Shown here: piece by piece, positions 11,386 through 21,871 of the stretch | Layout of the letters: each line of letters starts with the position of its first letter | Position numbering within the stretch: position 1 is the first letter of the stretch | DNA from: Chromera velia | Lineage: Eukaryota > Sar > Chromeraceae | Direction: 5' to 3' | DNA: 46,062 nucleotides | Assembly: GCA_018398765.1 (NCBI GenBank) | Contig: JAHBMJ010000212.1 | Span: 87,335-133,396 of the forward strand | Made by a program: the position numbers and the translations under genes | Notes under the pieces: generated by a model | What the model saw: only the letters and a program-made list of their open reading frames with translations | The model's database searches: none | Told to the model about the DNA's origin: nothing

Positions 11386-11989
11386 AGCGGAAGAGGAGGA
11401 CGAGGAGTCTCAGCCGCCCCCCTCCCCTTCATTGCTTCGGTCTTTGTCTCCAGGTCTGGGGCCCTGGGGTAGGAGAGCGCTTGGCGGTGGAGGGGGGGTG
11501 TCTAGTAGAGTGTTGTGGAGGTTCTGACATGTTCTTGTGCCGGAGGGGTAGGCTTGGGTGTCTGCTGGAGCTTGGAGGGGGCAGATGAGACCGTTTGTGC
11601 TGCACGGTCTCCCTTGCCGGACACATTGGCACGAGGTGCACCTTCCCCCCAACCTATGGCATGCACAGCATTCGCTCGTCCTTGCCTCTTGCGAGTTCCA
11701 GGATGGGGGGGTGGGTGTTTTGGTGCTGTGTCTGGCTGCTGTGCCTTCATCTTCGCTGTCCAAATGCTCTGAGTTAACCAAATCAGGGGGTTCGTCATCC
11801 TTTTCCTCTTTCTCCCTTTCCTCGCCGCCCCGCCTCTCCTTCCATGTCCTTTTAAAGCGCCGCTCGCGGACTCTCTTGTCCGCTACCTATTTACACCTTT
11901 CGAGAGGGTTTATTGGGGCTTCGTCCGGCACTCCTAGGTACCCCTTTGGGGGGGTGGGGGTCTCGACTGGTATATCACTGAGGCTTTTG

Positions 11990-12640
11990 GGGGTTTGCGT
12001 ATGTGTGTGTGTATGTGGGGTTGTGTATGTGGGGTGAGTGTTTGCGGGGGTGCTGGTGGTTGGAAAAGGGCTGCCTCTGGGGTGTCGCTAAGGCTTTCTG
12101 GGGTCTGTGGGTGTGTGTGCGTGTATGCAGGGTGGGTGGCTTCGGGGATTCTGGTGGTTGGAAGGGGGCTGCCTCTGGGGTGTTGCTGAGGCTTTCTGGG
12201 GTCTGTGGGTGTGTGTGCATATGTGTGTGTGTATGCGGGGTGGGTGGCTTCAGGGGTTCTGGTGGTTAGAAGGGGGCTGCCTCTGGGGTGTCGCTAAGGC
12301 TTTCTGGGGTCTATGGGTATATGTGCGTGTATATGCATGTATGCGGGGTAGGTGGCTTCGGGGGTTCTGGTGGTTGGAAGGGGGGCCCGGCTGCCTCTGG
12401 GGTGTGGCTGACGCTTTCTGGGGTCTGTGGATGTGTGTGCGTCTGTATGTGTGTATATGGGGTGGGTGGCTTCAGGGGTTCTGGTGGTTGGAAGGGGGGC
12501 CCGGCTGTCTCTGGGGTGTTGCTGAGGCTTTCTAGGGTCTGTGTATGCATATATATGGGGTGGGTGGCTTCGGGTGTTCTGGTGGTTGGAAAGGGGCTGC
12601 CTCTGATGTGTTGCTGAGCTTTCTGGGGTCTGTGGGTGTG
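11990..12640 (-). repeat. Minisatellite with ~96-113-bp units, six copies
   Basis: The plus-strand core CTGGTGGTTGGAAGGGGGCT recurs at about 12052, 12151, 12260, 12368, 12481 and 12580. On the minus strand one frame gives Pro-rich repeats (TPESLSNTPEAAPF). Unit lengths vary and frames are lost within the array. Confidence 0.9.
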
Positions 12641-13539
12641 TGTCACAGTGCTTGTGTGTGTATGTGGGTAGGATGGGTTTCTTCGGGGGTGCGACGGCCA
12701 GTTGGAAGGGCGCTGCATCAGGGTTTAGTGAGGAGCGCCTCGGGGACTGGGTGGAGGGCATGTTGCGGGAGGGGGGGGGGGTTGCTGTCTGTGTGAGTAT
12801 GGGATGGGGTGAGGTCCTCATGGGGGTGGGGTTAGGGAGGAGCTACGGGTCCAGACTGAGTGTTCGCAGGGCGGGCTACTGTAGTGGGAGAGCATTGTGG
12901 ATGGTGGTGCTTGGTGGTGGGAGGTGGCGGTGGGGGTGTGTATGAGGAAGGAAGGCGAAGGGGCAGCATCTAGTGGTCCTGTAGTCTTCAGGTTCGTCAA
13001 AGTCTCTATCATCCCATAGGTCTCTTTCCTTAGGGGGGGGGGAAAGAGGTCAGAGGGGGAGAGGGTCTGAGTTTTGTTTGGGGACGCTCGCTTTGTGAAA
13101 TCTCCATCTCCTGGGTGGTGGTGGGGTTGGGGGGGTCCTGGTGAGTTGTGAGGAGGGCGTGACGGTGCCTATATGAAAACGTTCTGGTATATAGTTGGGG
13201 GATACGGGGGGCCGCGGTTGGGGTTGAGTGTGGGTGTGTCTTTGGATGGGTGTGAGGGGATCTTCCTGGGTCTGTCTTGAGCATCTCCTTCTCCCCTGAG
13301 GCTAAACTCCCCCGTCTGCCCGGAGGAGGGTCCAGCCATGGGTTGGCCCCCCTCCCCCGCCACATAACAATCCCCCAGAGGAATATGCACCCCCGCCTCC
13401 TGCTTGTGGGGAGAGGAAGGGCCAGCCGCCGTATCACAGGCGTTTGGGCCCCCCTCCCCCCCAGCCGTGTCACAGGCGTTTAGTTGTTTGCTTGGCAGTC
13501 GGACTCCCCTCCCGCTGTCTTTCTGTTGCTGGCTGTTTC

Positions 13540-13770
13540 TTTCTGTGTCTTGCTGTCGCTGGCTGTGTTTATCTACATCTGTCTGAATCTGCATCCGTCT
13601 GTGTCTGTCTGCGTCTGTCTGTGTCTATCTGTGGCTGCCTGCGTCTGTCTGTGTCTGCCTGTAGCTGTCTGTGTCTGCCTCCGGCTTTTTGTGTCTCTCT
13701 GTCGCTGTCTGTAGCTGCCTGCGTCTGTCTTGTCCTGCCGTCTTTTGCCTGTCTCCGTCTGCGCCTGCAC
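13540..13770 (-). repeat. GTCTGTCTGC-type tandem repeat
   Basis: Degenerate CTGTCTG units give Gln/Thr/Asp/Arg-rich frames on the minus strand and Cys/Leu/Ser-rich frames on the plus strand. It lies within the possible 5' part of the RT unit. Confidence 0.85.
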
Positions 13771-14950
13771 TGCGGCTGCTCTAGTCTGCCTTTTTGCTTT
13801 GACTACTGTCCATGCTTCGCTTTCTGTCTGTCTGTCTGTGCCTGCTTATGTATCTGTCTGTTCTTGGATCTGAGCTAAGGGTGCCTGAGAAGAGAAGAGA
13901 GGGGAATAAGAAGAGGAAGAAGAAGAGGACAAGGAAGAGGAAAATGAAGAGGAAGCGGAGGAAGGAGAGGAAGGTGAGTCAGAACAAGCAGGAGGGGCAG
14001 GGCCTGGCGTCTCCAACAGCAAGTTCTCGATCCCCTTCTGGAGGGCCTCATCATCTGTCAGCCCCGCATTGGGTGTGAGGTCGGCTCCGGCTGGGCTAAC
14101 ATTGAGTCGGCAGACTATTGGGGTGATAGATGGCCTTACCTGCCTATCTGCTCACTGCTTATCGGGGAAGGTTGTGTGGATGGCTGCCTCTACCATCCTT
14201 TTGACGATCTGTAGCGTCTGGGGCTGTACGGGTTGCCTCGGGTGCAGGTTCTCTCCCCTCTTCCATCTGGCTTTCCGCTCCTCCCTTTCCTGGATTTCCT
14301 TTTCTGCCTCCTCTTCCTATTCTCTGCGGGTTGCTGTCTTGACTCGCGCTCGGCGTTCTCTGGCCTGTCTGATTGGGTCAACCATCCCTCGTCGCAGCTC
14401 AGAGGGTCCAAAAGGTCCTTGAATCGGAAGGGGGAGGATTGGTGGTGTCTTGGACGGGGGGATTAGAAGGGTACGGACTTCTGCCGTAATGAAGCTAGAG
14501 TTGGGGGGCGGCTGCCTTTGTTGCTCCGCTCTCTACTCCCTCGCTTCCTTTCTTGCCCTTCCGACCGCTTTGGCGTGTCCTTTCCTCTCCTTCTGCTACC
14601 ATTGCACCCTTTCAATTCGGCCCTGCTCCATCCTGGGTGGGTCTCTCCGACATGCGTTTGCATCTATCCACCTCCACTCCTTCTCTTTGTCCCTCCCCAC
14701 CGGGCCCCATATGCACACTGTGACTGGCTGGCTGGGTGGAGAGAGCCCAGCTATTATCGTTCTCATGCCCTCCCTGCCGTGGGAAGGGCGGGGTAGTTTT
14801 CTTCAGTCTCGTCGGGGGGGCCATCTGGCTGAGAGGCGGACCTGCAGGGGGATGCACATGGTGGTGGAGAGTTAGCTGCCCCGCTTGGGGGGGCTCCCTT
14901 GGCTGTGGACAGGCCCACTTCGCTGGCGCCATCTGCCTTACTCTTTGACT

Positions 14951-15666
14951 GGCCTTTTAATATTTTTTGACGTGATGGTCCTGGGCGATGGCAGTCAGTG
15001 GTTGAAGACAGAGGAGTAGGAGATGTTGAAGACGGAGGAGGAGAAGGCCCAGCTCTCTTATCAGAGAGGTCTTATCGAGACGGGGAAGGAGAAGAGTGCT
15101 TATGTTCAGGAGACTGCGACATGGGTATTGCTCCCTTGCCAAGTCTCGATAGGTTTGTTCCATGGAGATAATAACAGCACCAAGGAATTCTATGCTCAAT
15201 CTGAGTTATACGTATACGTTCGGCCCTGCGTGGCCGCGTATCGGTTGCACACGTAGCTGGGTTCGGCGGGTCCTTTCTCTCCCCCACCGGTGGCCATGCT
15301 TCTGCTCCCCCGCTCCTTCCGGGAGCAAAGAAAGTGGCAAGCGGACACGGAAACCAGCCCAGCAAAGTGAAGCTTGGAAGAGAAACAGACAAAAACGGCA
15401 AAAATATTTAGATGACCAGATTTCCTTTATTTCTCAACCATTTTTCTTTAGAAAATTATGAGCGGGTGTCTTCTTATGTCAGAAAGTAGTTTCTGTTATG
15501 AAACCGTCAACCAGTCAGTATATATTTTTCAAGTATAGGCTGTGGAGGGCCATAGTTGTTCATGTTTATACAAAAGCAGGCTAAGCTGCGGTGGCTTGCT
15601 CCTTTTGTTTATAACTACATGCATGGTTTGCCATTTGTCTTTGATTTCGGAGGCCTTAGGCTTAAC
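14951..15666. other. No supported gene
   Basis: 14957-15400 has short mixed-composition frames on both strands, none with a recognisable motif or convincing splice context. 15400-15666 is AT-rich. Confidence 0.4.
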
Positions 15667-16740
15667 TACAATTCTAGGCGACGCACAGTGGCAAAAAAAA
15701 AAAATTGAAAACGTCTATTCTTTTTTTTTTATTTATTTAAAATTTTATTGTATATGTAAAAAAAAAATAAAGGTTAAATAACTAGCTTCAACTAGAGTTT
15801 GAATCATATCTAGGATCCCAGTTTTACTTTTAGCTTGGTAGATGCTTAAAAGGATTGACTAAAACTAGCTTCAACTAGAGCTTCGAAATGTATATCGTCC
15901 TAGATATCGTCAAAGAGCCAGTCAAAGAACTTTTTCTCTGTCTGCTCTTCTGTCTGCATCCATGTATCCATCCTTCTTGTCACTCTCTGTATAAGACAAA
16001 AGAGAGCCCCCTTTTCCCTTCGCCCGCCTGCTTGCCTTCGTCCCTGTAATCCCCTTTTGCGATGGTCGCTGCGTGCAGTGCCATACACGCAGACTTCATT
16101 CATTTTTCAATTAGCATGAATGGTGAAACGACAAACCGGGTCACTCCCTCTGTCTCCCTCATCTCTCACACTCAGTTGGTCCATCATCTAGTCCATCACC
16201 CGGCATCCCTCAGAGGAGGGAAGCAAAAAGGACGTCAGATATATCTAAGGGAACCATCACAGACGTATGTGTATGTGTGTGCATCTTTGTGTCTGTGTCT
16301 ATCTAACTGACAGCGTCTCTTAGATGAATACGTAGACCGTCTGAAACGAACACACAAAACAAAGGAAGCGAAAGCAGGAGCAAAGACCACCATATTTACC
16401 CAATCTTGATGATGGCCTTGTAATCACTCAGGAGGTCAGCAACGCGAATTGTCTGGCCTCCGTTCTCCTCACACTAATAGAAACACTAGTAGAGACAAAC
16501 GTACAATAACAACTAGGACTAGAACTAGGGTTAAAACTAGGGTTGAAAGATATTTAAAACTTTGAGTTAAATAATAAGTTTGTGAGGAAGTTAGTTTAAA
16601 AGTACTTCTAAAAGGTGCTCCTCTAGGTGCTCCTAGAGGTGCTCTAGGAAATCCTTTGTAGAAAAAAAGAAAAAAAAAATCTGGAAAGGTCTATTATTTT
16701 TTTTTTTTTACCACTGTGCGTCGCCTAGCTACAATTAAGT
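15667..16740. repeat. Possible fold-back element bounded by inverted CTAGGCGACGCACAGTGG
   Basis: A ~25-bp sequence at 15668-15693 (ACAATTCTAGGCGACGCACA) is repeated in inverted orientation at 16712-16737. Each copy is flanked internally by an A/T homopolymer and a GTCTATT motif. The ~1-kb interior has no gene. It holds a duplicated CTAGCTTCAACTAGAG (about 15783 and 15866). The layout is like a MITE or fold-back element. I could not define a target-site duplication. Confidence 0.55.
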
Positions 16741-17640
16741 AAGTAAATAAGTAGGTATGAGGAAGTTAGACAGGAAAAGAGACAGTCAGGATGGCTGACC
16801 GGCACCCTTTTGTACCCTCTTAAAGGAAAACGGAATAAACGTCAGCCTGGAGTCGGAGCGACGGAGTCTGCATACGGACGAGTTTAATTAGGGTATTATG
16901 TAACTTATGTTATATTATGTAGTATTTAGTGCCAGTATAATATGTACGTACAAAAAGTATAAGTATGGCGAAGCTATAAGTTGGCTGGCGATGCCTAGTA
17001 TAATAGATTACATGCTAGATATTAAATGAGGCTGTGTAACAGTGTGTATAATTAAACCTTAGATAAAGTTCAATGACTGTCAAATCTAGAAGCAATACTG
17101 AGAAGCAATAAGAAGCAAGCGTAAATCTGCGGCAAAGATCGGCGGATATAGAAGATCATGTAAAGCACTTTGATTCATTGGATAGAAACCATAAGATTAA
17201 CAGATTGAATTGCATGCGATAAAGCTTTCAGTATAGCATTTTTTCTTAAAATCAAATTTTTTGTAATCTAGAAGGAGTTGGAGGCTCAAACTCAAACTCA
17301 TACTGACAGTATTTATACTTCAAGTTCTAATATAACTCTACAATACAGCTATCTTGCAGTTTGTGCCCCGTGCCTCATTGTATGTGGCCCCCTGGTGTGA
17401 CTATTGCCAGGAATTATCCGATCCGTTGCTGCTGCACCACGCGGTTTTTTTCTGTGGGTCTCTGGATCCCTAGTTGAATCAGAGACAACGCGGTTGAAGG
17501 AGTGGCGTTGCCCCTCCCGTTTGGTGTGTCCATGGGCGACCTTCGTGAGGATCTGCGGGCAGGCTGGGGCACTGGCGGAAGGAAAGCGTTTGTACCGGCG
17601 GAGTCTCCGAGAGCATCTCTTGTCGTGTGCCTGTGGGTGC
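16741..17640. other. AT-rich non-coding DNA
   Basis: Stops are dense on both strands from 16741 to 17400. Mixed-composition frames start near 17404 on the plus strand (to 17763) and near 17722 on the minus strand, but neither shows a motif. Confidence 0.5.
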
Positions 17641-17700
17641 AGTTGGGGGGCATCCTCTCAGGGGGTGGGAGGGGGGGGCGGTGGGGGGGTGGGACGCGGC
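17640..17700 (+). other. G-run cluster with quadruplex potential
   Basis: Several runs of three to nine G separated by one to about ten bases lie between 17645 and 17695 on the plus strand. This fits a G-quadruplex-forming pattern. No associated gene is established. Confidence 0.6.
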
Positions 17701-17879
17701 CCTCAGGGAGACGCTGCGGCATTCATTGAAAGAAACAGGCAGACACACACGGAAAGACTATAGAATGCTGCGGCAGAAGGACAGACAAGCAGACCATATG
17801 GTGCTTTCATTTTTTTTTGCGTGTCAGACAGGCAGACCGACCACACGGTCCCTTCCTTCTTTTGCTTCTGTGTTTCAGA

Positions 17880-18808
17880 CATACTGCATCGTTCTCTCTC
17901 TTCTTTTTCTCTTCCTCGCTTCCTCTCTTCGCCCTTCTTTCCTTCCTTCCTTCCTTCCTTCCTTCCTGCTTTCCTCTCCTTTCCCTTCCTTTACTTCAGA
18001 TAGACAGACTATATCGTCTTTTCTTTTCCTTTTTCTCTTTCTTCATTCTCTTCTGACAGACAGCCTATATGTTTCTTCTTCTTCTCCCTCTTTTTCTTCA
18101 TGACAGACAGACGGACAGACAGACAGACCGACAGACAGATAGACAGACGGACAGACAGACAAGCAAATTGACACACACACAAACAGAGAGACAGATCCGA
18201 GGATGGATGGATAGATAAGCAGGGAAGGAAACAGAAAGAGGCCGGGAGAAAAACGAACAGCTAAATGGATGCACAGATAAATAGATAGAGCTAGAGAAAA
18301 AGTGTATGTGCGGCTTGCAATTCAGCTACACAGAAGGAAAACGCAACTGGAAGGAGAACAAATTGACCAAAAGTGATGCGGGAGAAAGGCACACAAAAAT
18401 ACTTCTGTTTGAAGGAAATCAAGTTTTTGGCTGACTGACGCTTCTCAACTGTTCAAAAACGAATTTGGCTGGGACGGTCCGTGGGACGTCGTTCTCAGCT
18501 GCACACACTTATTTTGATACAGAATTCTTTTTATTCTTTTTATTTTGTATGAAAATAAATGCATGGGACGTTGTTCTCAGCTGCACACATGCGGAAGGGG
18601 AATATGACGACAAGTTGAAAGTTCAGAGCAGTGAGTAGCTGAGAAAAAAGTATACATGCGCTCCACGAGCACAGATGCTTTGAGTGTAATGCGGAACACA
18701 GGCAAGAAGGAAGGAAGGAAAGAAGCAAGCAAGCAAGCAAGGAAACAAGGAAGGAAGGAATGAAGCATCAAACAATGCCGATGTCCATCCGAGGAAAATT
18801 TCAGCTTA

Positions 18809-18848
<40 letters not shown>

Positions 18849-18853
18849 CTCTC

Positions 18854-18886
<33 letters not shown>

Positions 18887-19003
18887 GTGTGTGTGTGCGC
18901 GCATGAATGTTTGTGTTCGTGTGCGTCTACTTGAATTAACTAATGAACAAGTGATCGGTTGTATTGCCTTTTCAGCTGTCTTTTGAGCCGTTGCTGCTTG
19001 TGC

Positions 19004-19038
<35 letters not shown>

Positions 19039-19199
19039 ATCTCTCTGAATCTATCTATCTGTCCCACTATCTAACTATGCACATGCATGTACTTATGCAT
19101 ATGAATGTCTTTTCCCGTTTCTTTTTCTTACTGTCCTTCGTTCGTTCGTTGCTTCGTTTGTACCTTCGTCTTTCCTTTCTTTCTTTCTTTCTTTCTTCT

Positions 19200-19231
<32 letters not shown>

Positions 19232-19271
19232 GTGCGTGTATGTTCGTTTCCGTGTTTCCGCGTTTGCGCTT

Positions 19272-19313
<42 letters not shown>

Positions 19314-19345
19314 GTGTGTCTGCCTCTCTGTCTTTCTGCCCCCCT

Positions 19346-19388
<43 letters not shown>

Positions 19389-19450
19389 TTCCTTTTTTTC
19401 CTTCCATCTCCCTGTCTCTGTCTCTCTTTCTCTCTCTCTCTCTTGCGTTT
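17880..19450. repeat. Microsatellite-rich non-coding region
   Basis: TTCC tracts lie at about 17935-17970 and GACA/GACG at 18098-18165. CT tracts are at 18806-18882, 19003-19035 and 19200-19232. A TG tract is at 19273-19318, with further CT/CTTT tracts at 19345-19445. No gene is supported. Confidence 0.9.
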
Positions 19451-19596
19451 TTTTCTCTTCTGATGGGTTTGAGAGTCATGACAGCCTTACTCACCCAAGA
19501 ACTGTGCCACTCACTCCTTCAGGCATTCCCCCCCCCCATGAACCCGGCCACCCCTTCACCCATGCACTTTTTCGGAGCCGTTCACGCACGACTTTC

Positions 19597-19826
19597 TCAT
19601 TCACTGACAAAGTCGCGCAATAAGTTTCTTGGTCTAATGATTGAGTGCATCCAACTTCCACCCCCCCTCTCTCCCTGCAACATCCAACTGTCCTGATTTC
19701 CATCCACCCCTCCAACCCCCTCTTCGATTACTGTCAAGGAAGACAATGGATTTCGTTCCTTCTTCTCCACCTTGCCATTCAGCCTTTCCAGAGAAGAAGG
19801 TATAGAGAGGGACGCAAGATTGACTT

Positions 19827-19857
<31 letters not shown>

Positions 19858-20290
19858 CTGACTGACAAGGGTCGAGAATCTTCTCTGCCGGAATGAACGG
19901 AACGGGAGGTCCCGCTTTCTCCTCATTCGCCAGAAGTTCGTGGAAGATTTTCTTTTCTGCAGGCGAGAATGAACGACCACAACCACAGACAGAGAAGAAA
20001 GAAGAGAAGGCACAAAGCGTGCATAATCAGCTTTGTTCAGTTTTGCATGAAGTACATTGCGTCTGCTCTTTTGGTGCCTTCCCTTTTTTGTGTACAGAGA
20101 GTTCGACGAAATATTTGGGATACGACTTCTCTACTTGTCGAATTCTTTGCGGTTCCTTCCTTTTCTCTGTCTTCTTTTACAGACACAAAGACAGACCAAT
20201 ATATATCCCTCTTTCGCTCGTTCAACAAAGAGGTAGGCAGGGAGGTGGACCGACCAACACAAAGACAAACAGACAAACAGTCAGGAGGAC

Positions 20291-20333
<43 letters not shown>

Positions 20334-20434
20334 CACACACGCACGCACGCACGCACACACACATACACACATACACACATACACACATACACACACACAC
20401 ACACACACGCACACACGTACACGCAAAAAAGAAA

Positions 20435-20480
<46 letters not shown>

Positions 20481-21234
20481 CATGCAAGCAGATAGACAGA
20501 CAGAGAGATGACCCTCGGAGGGCAAGAAAGGTAGAGAGGACGGAGGCAAACAGGGGTAAAAACGTTTTGTTCAGGAATGAATACAAAGAAAACTTACGAG
20601 CTCATTAAAAGGCACGTCAGTTTGCAGAAGACTGATCCCAACGGCATTTCAAACTGCAGTCCGTTTTTCTTCCTCGCACATATATGCTTTCTTTCTACAG
20701 CTGTACGGAACGAACTGGATGCTACATATATACTTTATATATATATATATATATATATATACTTGAAACAAGGGGTGGAGCAGCGGACGCTTTTCCTCTC
20801 GCAAACAGACTTGTCTTCGCGACATGTAGACGGACATGAAACCACAAAAACCATGCATGCGCAGGGGAACGCACTGACCGACCCCGTATTCTTTGTTGTC
20901 TCTGGAATCTCTTCTCCCTCTGTTTCTCCTGAATTCGTTTCCTCGCCTCTCTCTCTAGAGCAGGCAGCTCCTTGTCAATCAACGAGCAGGGTTTCCTCTC
21001 CATCTTCATGGGCACTCGCGTCATCACGTCCTTTATGTACAGAAGGACAGGATCGGCACGGGGAGGGCGAAGGTACCAGGGAGTTTTCTCTTTCCGGGGC
21101 CTCAAAGTGGCACTCACAGCACTCGACTCCTTCCCAGACGCTGCAGGCTTATAGACCTGGTCCTCGTTCCATCCCACAGGTAAAGTACCGTAGGCAGACT
21201 CCAACCAGTTCTCACTCTGTTCTGCGTTTCGCAT
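19597..21234 (-). CDS. Unknown 210-residue basic protein, three exons (reconstructed)
   Basis: Exons on the minus strand are 21234-20883, 19956-19863 and 19783-19597. Donors are gtcggt and gtcagt; acceptors are ctgcag and ggaaag. Phases match at both joins (phase 1, then phase 2), and the sum is 630 coding bases ending in TGA. ATG 21234 is the first in frame after a stop. Exon 1 carries a conserved-looking TPWYLRPPR at residues 51-59 and a Lys/Arg/Glu-rich helix at about residues 88-120. Exon 2 begins [16 protein letters not shown], and exon 3 reads through [13 protein letters not shown] recognise no family; the size, charge and lack of membrane segments would suit an organelle-ribosome or assembly protein, but that is a guess. 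Intron 1 (926 nt) is filled with microsatellites. The gene is divergent from the plus-strand gene at 21872. Confidence 0.6.
19826..19856. repeat. (GA)n microsatellite
   Basis: A pure AG dinucleotide tract, directly downstream of the exon 2 donor of the minus-strand gene and so inside its second intron. Confidence 0.9.
20290..20480. repeat. (CA)n and (GA)n microsatellites
   Basis: A long CA tract with CGCA and TACA variants (20290-20425) is followed by GA (20436-20477). Both lie in intron 1 of the 210-residue minus-strand gene. A TA tract at 20733-20761 lies in the same intron. Confidence 0.95.
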
Positions 21235-21871
21235 GCCTCCAAGATGCAGTTTTTCGACATTTACAACGTGTCGGACTCACTGAACGACATGAATAATTCA
21301 AAATGAATGGATCAATCCTGTACGTGGAATAATGCACCCAACGAATCTTCCACCTCCGTTGTTCCCTTTCTGTTCAGCGCCTAAGCTTGGCCTACAGGCA
21401 GTCGGATCTCTATGTCCTCCCAAACCGTCAGGCTACATCTGCTCGAAAGTCCGTTTATATTTATATACAGATTGGATGCATGTCTTAATTAATTTAAGTC
21501 ATACAATATTATATAAATTAAGAAATACAATTGAAAAATCAGGAGACGCGCGGAAGAAAAGCGCTCGGTTTGCGCGCGCTTGCACGCCGTGCGTGCTTTC
21601 CCGCGCCGCGCGCGGGCCGACCATCGCAATCATATCGCAATCTTTGAATCCAGACAATTTAGGTTTGCACGCGAAGTACTGGAAGCTCGTGAGCCTGATC
21701 GGATTCCCGCTGAAGTCAGTCAGATTCTGGTGAATACACAGCAGCAGTAAGCACGTGAGCTCATCACGCTCATCACGAAGCAAATCTGGAGTGTATGGGG
21801 TGACCGAAAGAAGGCTTAGGGGCAAGAAGGGGAGGAAGAGAACGGCCAGCCATCTGTCTCTTTTTCCCGGC
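21235..21871. promoter_or_regulatory. Putative shared promoter region between divergent genes
   Basis: A 637-bp gap separates the start codons of the minus-strand 210-residue gene and the plus-strand plastid-protein gene. It contains a GC/CGCG-rich block at 21545-21625 beside an AT-rich block at 21455-21535. No TATA box or factor site can be assigned with confidence. The promoter role is inferred from the head-to-head layout. Confidence 0.4.

Larger units (their letters stand above)
6272..11950 (-). pseudogene. Decayed reverse-transcriptase gene with Cys motif, RT core and restriction-like endonuclease domain
   Basis: Read on the minus strand, the order is as follows. A Cys-rich motif (CCACHRLGGRCTSCQC, 11575-11670) is followed by a Ser-rich tract and a basic region. 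The RT motifs come next: RLVALDK..PGMCPIGIGEA (about 9250-9200), LIDAENAF (about 9000), TKGDPMSMAGYAIPILPLV (about 8833-8777) and LWYADD (7802-7819). Then come the thumb-like GPMAGY region, AYAACSKS (about 7470) and GLGIPKP (about 7260). The C-terminus has a zinc motif CEGC..HALNC..RHDEV (6900-6815) and a nuclease-like EPII / GDFQVWG / FDTKV series, ending at 6272. From 10951 to 6272 everything is in one frame, broken by about 13 stops (TGA, TAG and TAA) and no frameshift; one frame change lies near 10950. The RT plus CCHC/RLE order recalls non-LTR retrotransposons with restriction-like endonucleases. I cannot name the clade. YADD is intact, but the gene as read cannot make a full protein. Confidence 0.9.
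11960..14950 (-). other. Probable 5' part of the RT unit: repeat-rich, Pro/Thr/His and Gln/Arg-rich frames
   Basis: The frame upstream of the Cys motif continues to about 12000 with only a TAG near 11888, through a segment reading LGVPDEAPINPLERCK. It then meets a minisatellite (11990-12640). Further upstream, protein-like minus-strand patches occur: KERDLWDDRDFDEPEDY near 13010, DDEALQKGIENLLLETPG near 14040 and PQTLQIVKRMVEAAIHTTF near 14200. They are separated by stops and frame changes. This may be a degraded N-terminal or gag-like ORF. No start codon can be fixed. Confidence 0.45.

Noticed and set aside
20606-20661. Well-formed ctgcag ... gtaagt mini-exon on the minus strand
   Set aside because: It lies in intron 1 of the 210-residue gene. 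Its entry phase would create a stop, while skipping it gives a continuous protein. It could be a cryptic exon.
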